NCBI GenBank assembly: GCA_029243025.1
Contig: JAQWSU010000053.1
Span: 62,001-126,000 of the forward strand
Source of the DNA: Pirellulaceae bacterium
GTDB taxonomy: Bacteria; Planctomycetota; Planctomycetia; Pirellulales; Pirellulaceae
Reading direction: 5' to 3'
Length of the DNA: 64,000 nucleotides
Both the position numbers and the translations under genes were made by a program. Positions 54,912 to 62,965 of this stretch are shown piece after piece; the first letter of the stretch is position 1, and the number at the start of each line of letters is the position of its first letter. The notes under the pieces were generated by a model. It saw only the letters and a list, made by a program, of their open reading frames with translations, did no database searches and had not been told where the DNA came from.

Positions 54912-56069
54912 ATGCACCCAGAAATTACACTCATCGAGAGTTCCCATCGGCTTTTGTTGCGGTCGGCGCTGTGTGCCAACGAGGACGCGGTTGCCGCGTG
55001 GCAGGAATGGATTGCTGACTATGGTTTCGCATCGATTGATGAAAAAACTCGTGATCTGCTGCCACTCATTCACAGCAATCTGAAACGCGCCGAGACGCAA
55101 TACTCATGGCCTCAGCAGTTGGACCATCGTGGCCACCTCTGTCAGTTGGTGAATCGAGATCGAATTCGCGTGATGGCAAGCGTGGTGGGGGTGCTCGGTG
55201 ATGCTGGGATTCCCTGTATGGCACTTAAAGGGGCTGCGTTGATCCTCGCCTACTACGACGAACTTGGACTTCGTCCTATGGGGGATTTCGACATTTTGGT
55301 GCCCACGGTGCAAGGCGATCAAGCGCTGAGTTTACTGCAGAACCATCAATGGGAATTTTGTGAGGCACTGACTGGCAAGGAATCGGAGATTGCGACCGAT
55401 ACCATGCCCGGTGTGAATTTGGTTAATGAGAATGATGACAAATGCGACCTGCATTGGCATCTCTTGCACGATTGCTGCTTTCCTGATGCCGATCTTGTTT
55501 TCTGGGACCAAGCGACTTCGCTGAAGTGTTATGGTCAGAGGGTTTGGATCCCGTCACCCACCGATATGCTTTTGCATATCTGTGTGCATGGCTCGATGCG
55601 CAACGGAGCTCCGACTACTCGCTGGATTCCCGATGCGGTGGCTGTGATGAGAAAATCCGACAGCCAGATTGACTGGGATCGTTTGTTGGCCGAGGCCAAG
55701 ACAAGATCCTTTGTATTGATCCTGCAACGTGCCTTGCAGGCGATTGATGAAGTTTTGGAAGTATCGATTCCAGCAGCATTTCGTGAACGTCTAGCCAACA
55801 CGTCTGTTTCCTATCGTGAACGCGTTGAATATGGCATTCGACTTCGCGATAAGAATTACAAATTCACGTTGGTGGGACGCTGGTGTCAGTTGTCTCGCTA
55901 TCATCCCGATCGAAATCTTTGCTGGAAGGTCGGGTATTTTCCCTCGTTCTTGCTGAAAGTTTGGCACATTCATCGCTATCGCGATCTTTTTCCCCATCTC
56001 TTTCAATCCATTTCGATGTATTTTTGGCGGCATACTTCGCTGAAGCGTTTGAATGACGAAGATTGTTGA
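54912..56069 (+). CDS. Nucleotidyltransferase family protein (NTP_transf_5-like)
   Basis: The 385-residue protein (ATG 54912; TTG 54870 would add 14 residues) carries the family core MALKGAALILAYYDELGLRPMGDFDILVP, where the LKG, RPMGD and DxDIL elements form the nucleotide and metal site. A second conserved segment is KCDLHWHLLHDCCF, followed by LLHICVHGSMRNG and IPDAVAVMRKS. This family is recurrent next to PqqD-like proteins and HPr-kinase-like ATPases in peptide-modification loci, including some lasso-peptide clusters. Its reaction is not known to me. Here it precedes three small peptide genes, from which it is separated by 385 bases. Confidence 0.8.
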   Translation: MHPEITLIESSHRLLLRSALCANEDAVAAWQEWIADYGFASIDEKTRDLLPLIHSNLKRAETQYSWPQQLDHRGHLCQLVNRDRIRVMASVVGVLGDAGIPCMALKGAALILAYYDELGLRPMGDFDILVPTVQGDQALSLLQNHQWEFCEALTGKESEIATDTMPGVNLVNENDDKCDLHWHLLHDCCFPDADLVFWDQATSLKCYGQRVWIPSPTDMLLHICVHGSMRNGAPTTRWIPDAVAVMRKSDSQIDWDRLLAEAKTRSFVLILQRALQAIDEVLEVSIPAAFRERLANTSVSYRERVEYGIRLRDKNYKFTLVGRWCQLSRYHPDRNLCWKVGYFPSFLLKVWHIHRYRDLFPHLFQSISMYFWRHTSLKRLNDEDC

Positions 56070-56454
56070 TCAACCATTCATTGGAAGGGATGCATCTGCA
56101 GCAGTCGGGGGTTGACCCTATTTGTCAGGATGAATGGTTCGTAGGTGAATGGTCTCAAACGACCTGAAACGCGAATCGCTACGGATTTCCTAGGAGATAT
56201 GGGCTTTTCCGAAAGCTATCAACGATCTTGGAAAAGGTTTGAAACTGGCTATTGAGAGCGGGTATGCTAACAAGTCACGGAAGCTATTCGGTGTGATCGT
56301 TTGATTGATGAAAATGTGATTTAGGTAGAAGAATCAAAAGCAGTGATCGAGCTTCTGCCTGGGTTCGGTTTTGTCTTGTGTCGTTTTTGCACCGTTGTTA
56401 TTCGCATCGTTTTCAACAATACGCTCATTACGAAAAGCTGGAGAAAGAATTTCG
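56070..56454. other. 385-base leader before peptide copy 1
   Basis: No gene was recognised. The stretch is long for a three-peptide operon and may hold a promoter dedicated to the peptide genes. A purine-rich GGAGAAAGAA site lies 5–14 bases before ATG 56455. Confidence 0.45.
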
Positions 56455-56637
56455 ATGTCAGAAAACCCAGAGTTAAATCGCCAGTCGGATTCCCACGATG
56501 CGGCAGAGCACAACTCGGTAAGTCAGATACCCGAACAGTCGCGTCGCGAATTGTTGGGCAAGCTTCGCAAGGCTGCAATCGCAGTTCCCATTGCGACGGC
56601 GTTGGCGCTCAAGACGGAAACGGCATTTCCCTACTAG
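56455..56637 (+). CDS. Candidate precursor peptide, copy 1 (60 aa)
   Basis: A 60-residue peptide beginning MSENPELNRQSDSHD is called from ATG 56455, with GGAGAAAGAA upstream. Residues 1–24 are polar and not conserved among the three copies. Residues 25–60 (IPEQSRRELLGKLRKA, then AIAVPIATALAL, ending KTETAFPY) match copy 2 almost throughout and copy 3 strongly. The block looks like a twin-arginine (SRRELLGK) signal followed by a hydrophobic stretch, but almost nothing follows it. An export-only signal would normally precede a mature protein, so this is more like a precursor whose end is modified or cleaved. The neighbouring PqqD-bearing glycosyltransferase and HprK-like kinase fit such a role. 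The function is inferred. Confidence 0.7.
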   Translation: MSENPELNRQSDSHDAAEHNSVSQIPEQSRRELLGKLRKAAIAVPIATALALKTETAFPY

Positions 56638-57027
56638 TGATTACTAAATGCTTTTTGGCTAGGCCCTTTTGACGATCAAGTTTTTGGCGCTAAGCCGTTC
56701 GAATCAGCTTCGGATATTATCTTCGGCGAACGAAGTTGAGACGAAATTATCGGTTGGGATCCGGCGATGTGCACGAATGTCGTCATCCGTCGCGAGACCA
56801 ATCGCTTATCACGGTCAGCAGCGAGTTAAGAATGGTTAACGCCAACAGTAACTGCTTGCAAACTAGCCTTTCAAGAAGTTAGACTAGGCCCCGTGTTGGG
56901 GCGGAGATTTTTCGGAATTGGTTCGAATCCCTCACTGGCGACGTGACCGATTACTGGTGCGTCCAACTGAGTCGTTTTTTAGTCCGAGCAAATTTTTATC
57001 TGCAGAAAAGAAATTGGAGCTGCGATT
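56638..57027. other. 390-base gap between peptide copies 1 and 2
   Basis: No ORF was recognised. A GGTTCGAATCC string at 56920–56930 resembles a tRNA T-loop, but no tRNA fold surrounds it. The spacing suggests each peptide gene has its own promoter or a regulatory leader. Confidence 0.4.
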
Positions 57028-57210
57028 GTGATGACTGAACGCCAAGAACTAAATTTGAAATCAAGTTCATCTGATTCAACGTCATCTAGCGAGAGCGGAA
57101 TTCCTCAGCAATCGCGACGTGAAATGTTGGGCAAGTTGCGGAAGGCTGCGATTGCAATACCGATCGCTACCGCTTTGGCCATCAAGCCCGGAACAGCTTT
57201 TGCTTCCTAA
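57028..57210 (+). CDS. Candidate precursor peptide, copy 2 (60 aa)
   Basis: The frame starts GTG 57028 or ATG 57031 and encodes a 60- or 59-residue peptide. The first ~23 residues are Ser/Glu/Asp-rich and unlike copy 1. The rest reads GIPQQSRREMLGKLRKAA, IAIPIATALAI and KPGTAFAS, differing from copy 1 only in a few positions. Counting from GTG, both copies have exactly 60 residues and the SRRE motif falls at the same position. The peptide ends in serine, the residue type phosphorylated at the C-terminus by HprK-like kinases in paeninodin-type lasso systems. That parallel is suggestive only, because copies 1 and 3 end in Tyr and Ala. Confidence 0.7.
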   Translation: MMTERQELNLKSSSSDSTSSSESGIPQQSRREMLGKLRKAAIAIPIATALAIKPGTAFAS

Positions 57211-57306
57211 TCGCAAACCTTGTTCATCCTAGCGTCTACTTTTGTTTTCCGTTTTTCACCGTCACCTGTTCGATCGTACCGATTTGTACAAAGGTGTTTG
57301 TGGAAA

Positions 57307-57497
57307 ATGTCGACTCAACGAGACTTGGAGACAGCAGACTGTAATCAGGACGGAAGGCAAACGCCAAGCAACCGAATACCCGAATACCCGCACAGTCGCG
57401 TCGCGAATTGTTGGCTCATCTTCGAAAAACTGCTGTTCTGGTTCCCGTCGCGACGGCTCTAGCGCTCAAGTCGGGTACCGCCTTCGGTGAAGCCTAG
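57307..57497 (+). pseudogene. Precursor peptide copy 3, broken by 8-bp duplication
   Basis: From ATG 57307 the peptide opens MSTQRDLETADCNQDGRQ, and then the frame is lost at CGAATACC repeated at 57373–57388. Without one copy of the repeat, the reading continues as IPAQSRRELLAHLRK, TAVLVPVATALAL and KSGTAFGEA to a TAG at 57497, again exactly 60 residues. The gene is thus a third, more divergent member of the same family, inactivated by a perfect 8-bp tandem duplication. The next gene, the glycosyltransferase–PqqD fusion, begins 84 bases later. Confidence 0.85.
57373..57388 (+). repeat. 8-bp tandem duplication (CGAATACC ×2)
   Basis: Two perfect copies of CGAATACC abut inside peptide copy 3. 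Removal of one restores the conserved reading frame, showing that the duplication is the inactivating event. Confidence 0.9.
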
Positions 57498-57581
57498 TTG
57501 TTCTGGGACCGTCGCAACACGATGAACGTGATGGGTCGTAGGCGAACTGGATGTAACGGCGAAAGGTGTGATTGATCTGAA

Positions 57582-58877
57582 TTGGAGACTCAGCATTCCC
57601 GTAATCCCCAGTCGCCTTTCGTATCCGTCTGTATCTTGGGTGCTGACAAACGACCTGCTATCAAAAGAGCTATCCAATCCGTCAGGGAATTCGGATTAGA
57701 GGTCCACGTTGGTGTCGCGGGCCAGCGGGAAGAGCTGGAATCTATCGGCGGGGTGCATCAGCACCTGATTAAATGGAAAAGTGATTTCGCTGCAGCGCGC
57801 AATAGTTTGCTGGCCCAAGTCGATTCTGAATTTGTTTTGTGGATCGATAGTGACGAAATACTTCTAAGCTTTTCTGAGCTTGATTGGAGTCACTTGCAGG
57901 GCGACTTGCATGCGGTTCGTATCTGTGATGAAGCGAATTTGACGGCCACGACTCGAGTGCGCTGTCATCGAAACAGTGCCAACGTAAGCTGGGTTGGCGC
58001 GATTCACGAACAGCTTCGCTCCACGAGTGAAGCCAATGACTGCCCCCGAACCTTGCCAGGGATCTTGATCATTCATGAAGGTTACGAAGATCCTCTCTCG
58101 TATCCAGAAAAGTATCAGCGAAATCTGACGATCGCTACGGAGCAAATTGACAAAGGGGAAGCATCGCATGGGGCGATGTCAGTCTTGGCCAGTTCAGGTG
58201 GTAACAATCGGTCGGAGGAAAACGTGCGACGGTGGCTGCAATGTTTTGAGCACCCTGATGTGCGTCCATCCAACTATGTCGACCGACGGCACGTTGCCGC
58301 CGCGGTGCTTTGTGAACTCGGCCACCCAGAATCCGCTCTATCAGTGTTGAGTCGCAATCCGCTCATTCTTTCACTTCAGTTGGCGGTCCTGGCAGACGGA
58401 CTTCGTGTCACGGGAGAAATCGATGAAGAACGCCTTTGTTTTGTGGAAAAGGTTTTGCGGCACGGGGCGTTTGATCATAATTATCCATTGCCAACTGAGC
58501 TCCTGGGGCAGAGTCGTGATGGGATTTTGAGTTACCTAAATCAAATTGTTGAGGAGTGGACTGTGGACGATAATGAAGCTGAAGTTTCTTTTGGTCCGGA
58601 AACTCGGTTTGCCAGAAGTGACCGTATTGAGGAAGAGGAATTTGACGGTGACCGCGTGTTGCTGCATATGGATACTCGAAAGGTCATTGTGCTGAACGCG
58701 ACCGCCGCCGTCATGTGGCAAGCGCTCGCTTGGCGAGTTACGCGTGCGGAGCTACTCGATCTATTGAAGGAAGCTCATCCTGAATCGTCTACAAGTGAGC
58801 TGGAAGAATCCCTATCACAAACATTGGCTATCCTTCACAAAGAGAGCTTTCTCGAAATCTGTGAATCAAACAAATAA
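57582..58877 (+). CDS. Glycosyltransferase–PqqD fusion protein
   Basis: The 431-residue protein starts at a TTG, with a GAAAGGTG site upstream. Residues about 13–180 are a GT2-like GT-A domain (SVCILGADKRPAIKRAIQSV, FAAARNSLLAQVDSEFVLWIDSDEILL with DSD at 89–91). Residues about 200–335 are helical and unassigned. Residues about 343–427 form a PqqD-like domain (FARSDRIEEEEFDGDRVLLHM, RKVIVLNATAAVMWQALA, TLAILHKESFLEI), the fold that acts as peptide recognition element (RRE) in RiPP biosynthesis. PqqD and a glycosyltransferase on one chain, directly behind three peptide genes, suggests a glycosyltransferase that captures the peptide. This is inferred, not shown. Confidence 0.85.
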   Translation: METQHSRNPQSPFVSVCILGADKRPAIKRAIQSVREFGLEVHVGVAGQREELESIGGVHQHLIKWKSDFAAARNSLLAQVDSEFVLWIDSDEILLSFSELDWSHLQGDLHAVRICDEANLTATTRVRCHRNSANVSWVGAIHEQLRSTSEANDCPRTLPGILIIHEGYEDPLSYPEKYQRNLTIATEQIDKGEASHGAMSVLASSGGNNRSEENVRRWLQCFEHPDVRPSNYVDRRHVAAAVLCELGHPESALSVLSRNPLILSLQLAVLADGLRVTGEIDEERLCFVEKVLRHGAFDHNYPLPTELLGQSRDGILSYLNQIVEEWTVDDNEAEVSFGPETRFARSDRIEEEEFDGDRVLLHMDTRKVIVLNATAAVMWQALAWRVTRAELLDLLKEAHPESSTSELEESLSQTLAILHKESFLEICESNK

Positions 58878-59268
58878 AGTTGACGCGTTTGTGATTGCTT
58901 TGGGCGAGTTTTTCTGGAGCAATCAATGCGATTAACTCCAAGGATTTTGGACCGATCTGAAATTCAATCGGGAGGTCGCGTTCAATGGTATAATGGATCA
59001 CAGCGATTGGCTTTTCGCGTAAATTAAATAAGTGGAAGCACGATCCGAACGGCGCGCGGGATTCCACGGCGTAGTTTGCAAGCCAGGCAGCCAGCTGAGT
59101 GGTGGTGTGACTTTCATGCCGAACGGTGGCTGGGGGCGACCTGTGATCTTCGTGGTTTTCGCTTCTTTTCGGCTTCGCCCGATTTTGCGAACGTGGAACG
59201 ACAACTCATGCGTGATCACGAAATGAAATTCTTCGCACAAGAAGTTCGATGCTTGAAGGATCACGGCA
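58878..59268. other. 391-base gap with 3' remnant of an unidentified gene
   Basis: A frame with no good start runs to a TGA at 59274–59276, which overlaps the next ATG (59269) in the usual coupled way. Its last ~70 residues (AEWWCDFHAERWLG, PDFANVERQLMRDHEMKF, AQEVRCLKDHGNG) look protein-like. I could not identify them, and the frame is interrupted upstream, so I take it as the tail of a decayed gene. Nothing else was recognised. Confidence 0.35.
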
Positions 59269-59928
59269 ATGGGTGAGCTGCTCAAAACAACAGTATGTGT
59301 CCCTTGTTATGGACCTCATTTCGAACTCGTTGAAGAATTGATTGACGCATATGAAAAGCAGACCGTTCCACCTGATGAACTGGTGATTTCTCTGTCTGAA
59401 TCGCTGCTTTGTTCCGTGCCGGAAAAATATGACACACCTTTTCCTGTCAAAGTCATTCGCTCCGAGGAACGACGTTTTCCAGGAGAAAATCGGAACGTTG
59501 CAGCGGAGCATAGCAGCGGAGATATTTTGATTTTCAACGATGCGGATGATTTGCCATCTCGTGGACGCGTCGAAATCATTCGGCAAGTGTTTGCTTCCCG
59601 CCCAAATGCTTTGGGCGTTGTGCATGATTGGGTTGCGAACGTTGACGCAGCAGAGTTTTTCGAGCAATCCAACACGATTACCGTCGAAAAGTTTTCGGTG
59701 CGACCTTGGGTCAAGGGGCAAGGAGGGTATGCGAACGGTCCTGTTTCAATTCGTCGGTCGGTGATTGACCATGTTCGGTGGAGTGGGATGCGAAGGGCGC
59801 AGGATGTCGAATTCTTTCGGCAGCTGTATTATTTTTGCCGGGCGTCGAAGAAGTACATTGCCTACATCGTTGATCCAATCTATCTTTATCGGAAATCGCT
59901 TTCTTCAGAAAGAAGAGACCCGTCGTGA
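59269..59928 (+). CDS. Glycosyltransferase family 2, compact
   Basis: The 219-residue GT-A enzyme starts MGELLKTTVCVPCYGPHFELVEELIDAYEKQ. It has the acidic motif in DELVISLSES, FPGENRNVAAEHSSGDILIFNDADD with the metal-binding DAD, and YANGPVSIRRSVIDHV followed by AQDVEFFRQLYYF as acceptor-side text. It is shorter than most GT2 enzymes and ends soon after the core, so no membrane anchor or second domain is present. It is placed between the GT–PqqD fusion and the HprK-like gene, all on one strand. Its ATG overlaps the stop of the remnant upstream, which suggests that a lost gene used to be coupled to it. Confidence 0.85.
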   Translation: MGELLKTTVCVPCYGPHFELVEELIDAYEKQTVPPDELVISLSESLLCSVPEKYDTPFPVKVIRSEERRFPGENRNVAAEHSSGDILIFNDADDLPSRGRVEIIRQVFASRPNALGVVHDWVANVDAAEFFEQSNTITVEKFSVRPWVKGQGGYANGPVSIRRSVIDHVRWSGMRRAQDVEFFRQLYYFCRASKKYIAYIVDPIYLYRKSLSSERRDPS

Positions 59929-60022
59929 AGTTGCAGCCGGTGAAAAACACGCTCGCCCAGCGGCTCTGCGAGAAGGCCGTTTTTTGGGTTTGGCGTTTGA
60001 GATAAAAAAACGATGATTCTTA

Positions 60023-60883
60023 TTGAGAATGGGGGCGTCGAAACAACCGATGAACTTTGCCTTTGAATGGGAAGATTCGGTTGTTTTCCTTTCCGTGAGC
60101 GTGCAGCAGTTTGCGGAACGCGTAGGCTTCTACCTGGATATCGTTCCCGTCGCCTGTCGCGTGGCTGGCGAGAGTGATGTCGAAGTTGAAGTTCTAAGTT
60201 CCGGCGGTTTTGATGTTTCATTTGCTGGTAGGCAGCGTCACTGCGAAAACTCCCAGGATTGCCTTGTCGCAATCTTGACATTCGTCAGCGCGAGTTTCCT
60301 GAGAAAGACTCGCCATCTCGTTTTGCACTCGGGTGCGATCTGTATTGACGATCAGGCTGTCCTCTTCGTTGGAGAGCCACGCGCCGGGAAATCACTTTTC
60401 GCGCTGACAGCCTGGTTGGCGGGGATTCCCCTGATCGGAGATGACTGGATTGCGATTGATTGTGAGCAGAGAACGGTGATTCCCTTTCCGAAGACGTTGA
60501 AGCCTCGACTAAGCTTCGATTCGCTTACGACGGCCGCCCAAAACCGGATTTCGAAAGATGACTATGTGGAAGGTCGGCTGCACGAGGAGCACCGACTGGT
60601 CATTAGTCGAAAAACAGCGGGAATGGTGGGGTACGCCGAAAGGAAGCCCGTCTCCAGGATGTTGTGGCTTGAGCGAACTACAGAGACATCGGCGATCTCG
60701 CCACTCAAGAAACAAGAAGCGATCGAGATCCTACTGTCTCAAGTTGTTCCCACCAAATCAGCATCGGTGCTTGCAATACTCGAGGTATTGCAACCTCTTG
60801 TTAATTGTGGAGCGTGTCAACGCTTGGCAATTGGTGAGAACGAATCGGCGCAAGCCGTGCATCGCCTTTTGCAGCCGGAATAA
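60023..60883 (+). CDS. HPr kinase-like P-loop ATPase (HprK-related), second locus
   Basis: The 286-residue protein (TTG 60023; ATG 60029 and 60050 are alternatives) has the HprK kinase core. LHSGAICIDDQAVLFVGEPRAGKSLFAL contains Walker A GEPRAGKS (117–124) and LIGDDWIAID (137–146) is the acidic HprK motif, here with the GDD intact. The N-terminal ~90 residues are the subfamily's own region. Compared with the copy at 5251–6279 the loop and acidic residues differ (PISGGKST and SEDTPL there). In RiPP-type loci such proteins phosphorylate or otherwise modify the precursor; its placement after the peptides, PqqD-GT and GT2 supports that idea. The substrate is unknown. Confidence 0.8.
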   Translation: MRMGASKQPMNFAFEWEDSVVFLSVSVQQFAERVGFYLDIVPVACRVAGESDVEVEVLSSGGFDVSFAGRQRHCENSQDCLVAILTFVSASFLRKTRHLVLHSGAICIDDQAVLFVGEPRAGKSLFALTAWLAGIPLIGDDWIAIDCEQRTVIPFPKTLKPRLSFDSLTTAAQNRISKDDYVEGRLHEEHRLVISRKTAGMVGYAERKPVSRMLWLERTTETSAISPLKKQEAIEILLSQVVPTKSASVLAILEVLQPLVNCGACQRLAIGENESAQAVHRLLQPE

Positions 60884-60970
60884 TGTCATCACGATTGGGA
60901 AGGATATCGCCTTGGGTTGTCAGGCGTTGAAAGGGGTTCTCGATTCATCAGCCCAAGTGTTGCGTAGTCT

Positions 60971-62965
60971 TTAAGGTTGAAGAGGCGGGGAGCTGTTTTG
61001 CTGGCTCTTAACTCTCAAGTCAAAGTGGTTTTCCAATTCATGGCAAGCCATTCCCCATTCACCGAGCACATCCCAGGAATCAAGATGAGTTTGAGTGGCA
61101 ACGGATTCGAGGCCGCGTCCGCCTCGGGCCGCGGCATCAGGGCTGATTTCCCCACGCGCTAACTTTGCGTCGTAGACGAGTTGCCACTGATACCAGACCA
61201 CGTTATTTGAAGGATATACCTGTTGAAAGGCTTGCCCCCATTTTGAATTGCGGTTGCCGTACCAACGCCCCTTCGAACCTATGAATCTGAAATCTGACAT
61301 TGTCGAGATACCGCTATAGCCCGGTCGCCCTAAGTACGGGTAGGCCAAGCGTCGGTTGCGCAAGTCCAAGACGCGATGTGCCGCATCAATGCGGGCTTGC
61401 AGGTACTGGTCAGGCGTATAACGGGTGGTGTTCGAGTAGTATTTCTGAAGTGATGCGCGACCGCCTCGCTTGTGTTCAAGTAACGCACGTCGAATTTCAG
61501 ATAGTGAATTGCCCATGCCCGAATGGCAAAAGACGTACATGTTGTAATCGCGAGGCGGATTCTGACGCGATGTCGCCAGCTCTGCTAATCTTGATACGGG
61601 AGGCCAGTCGTGATCGATCAACTTGCCATATTTGTTTTTCTGCTCGACGGTCAGGGGGTTCCAAGCCATTAATTTGAAGCTGAGTACCCGTCCCCAGTTC
61701 GAACCGTCTGGCAGCCACGCATCGGGCCAACCCGGTTGATATTCCATCAAGAAATTTTCAGACAAGATGTGATGGGAGGGTGTCCAGGCTTCGCTCATCG
61801 CACGCCAGTGGCCTAGCACTTGGGGGGCGATTTCCTGTTGACGGACGTGTTCGTGCCAAGCGTAGGCACGACGCAATAAATCCATGTGGGATTCGTTCCC
61901 GTCGATCAAATAGAGCCAGATTAGCAGCGGGCCAACACCCCGCGTGAAGGCTCGTGGGTAAGGTAATTCAATTTCATATTGGCGCGCTCGGACTGGCGTG
62001 CCATTGTCATGATATTGTTCGCACCAACCGACAACATCTCCCTCGCCCAAGTTGGCCTCCGCGATGAAATCTCCCAAGCGATTTAATTTGGCGATGTATT
62101 TCCTGTCGCCAGTCAGATGATACATCATGATCATCATTTGAAAGCATGAGTTCGTGGCGTTGTCATTAAAGGAGACACCGTCTCGGACCCCTGTATGTCC
62201 TGATCCTTTTCCGCTGAACGACCATTGATCAGGCCAGCCACCGTTGTTCCGTTGCAATCTGAGCAATAAATCAGCGCATCGACGCGCGGAAGACAGGTAT
62301 TTTGGGTCGCCGCTCACTTTATGAGCATAGAGCATGATCCAAAATGGTTCGTTGTTGAAACCGTCTTGGATCCGGACGAAATCAGCGCTCAGGTCGCCCC
62401 AAGGCCAATGCCCTTGTGCCCATTGAGCTTTGAGGATTACGTCTGCTGACCTTAACGCTGACTTCAAGTAGTTTTGATCGCCGAAGATTTCGTAGCCTCG
62501 TAATAGGCCAACGGTGGTTGTTCTGAGGCGTTGGACGTCGGCGCCGACGTATGAGTTGGCGATCTCGATCGCTGCTTGTTGATTCAGCCAATTTCGAACT
62601 TCCTCTTCGACTCGTGAAAGCAATTTCGGATCGGCCCACCGCTGGTTTTCACGTTCCTCGATCCTAGCCAACAAAACTTGCAAATCGTCAGTTTTTGTCT
62701 TTCGTTCTGAATCCGACAGTTCCTCGTAGTGCGCCGTTTCTCCACCAAACAGGCTGGCCCGTTGTTCCCAGCTCAGTCCTTCCTCTGACAGAGCTGCGTA
62801 GGAAAGATCTTTGTAATGTCCCAGTTGCTTGTCAAACGTCAGTTGAGCGGGGCTGTTGGTGGGCACCAGGAAGAGGCCCCACAAGAGGATGTGAGCCCAA
62901 GGCGAAAGCTTGTTGAGCTGTAGGTTGAAAATCACGTCGGTTGTTGGAAAGGATCGCTGATGCAT
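60971..62965 (-). CDS. Pectate lyase (PL10-like), secreted
   Basis: The 664-residue exported protein has a late signal segment (AHILLWGLFLVPTNSPAQL) after a basic start. The central part contains the pectic acid lyase pattern: NNGGWPDQWSFSG, GVSFNDNATNSCFQMMIMMYHL and GDRKYIAKLNRLGDFI, in a helical (alpha/alpha)-type array. The N-terminal helical region (about 60–140) has ELSDSERKTKTDDLQ. The C-terminal third (GPGYSG-like, YGNRNSKWGQAFQQVYP, GACHEL-like) is specific to long planctomycete members. The likely reaction is beta-elimination of polygalacturonate or a related uronate polymer. It is convergent with the HprK-like gene and not linked to the peptide locus by strand. Confidence 0.8.
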   Translation of the reverse strand: MHQRSFPTTDVIFNLQLNKLSPWAHILLWGLFLVPTNSPAQLTFDKQLGHYKDLSYAALSEEGLSWEQRASLFGGETAHYEELSDSERKTKTDDLQVLLARIEERENQRWADPKLLSRVEEEVRNWLNQQAAIEIANSYVGADVQRLRTTTVGLLRGYEIFGDQNYLKSALRSADVILKAQWAQGHWPWGDLSADFVRIQDGFNNEPFWIMLYAHKVSGDPKYLSSARRCADLLLRLQRNNGGWPDQWSFSGKGSGHTGVRDGVSFNDNATNSCFQMMIMMYHLTGDRKYIAKLNRLGDFIAEANLGEGDVVGWCEQYHDNGTPVRARQYEIELPYPRAFTRGVGPLLIWLYLIDGNESHMDLLRRAYAWHEHVRQQEIAPQVLGHWRAMSEAWTPSHHILSENFLMEYQPGWPDAWLPDGSNWGRVLSFKLMAWNPLTVEQKNKYGKLIDHDWPPVSRLAELATSRQNPPRDYNMYVFCHSGMGNSLSEIRRALLEHKRGGRASLQKYYSNTTRYTPDQYLQARIDAAHRVLDLRNRRLAYPYLGRPGYSGISTMSDFRFIGSKGRWYGNRNSKWGQAFQQVYPSNNVVWYQWQLVYDAKLARGEISPDAAARGGRGLESVATQTHLDSWDVLGEWGMACHELENHFDLRVKSQQNSSPPLQP

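Noticed and set aside
56900-56960. GGTTCGAATCC string resembling a tRNA T-loop
   Set aside because: The flanking bases do not form a T-stem, acceptor stem or anticodon arm, so no tRNA or tmRNA can be folded.
60558-60974. Alternative plus-strand frame overlapping the second HprK-like gene
   Set aside because: It lies inside the kinase gene in another frame and encodes no recognisable domain.
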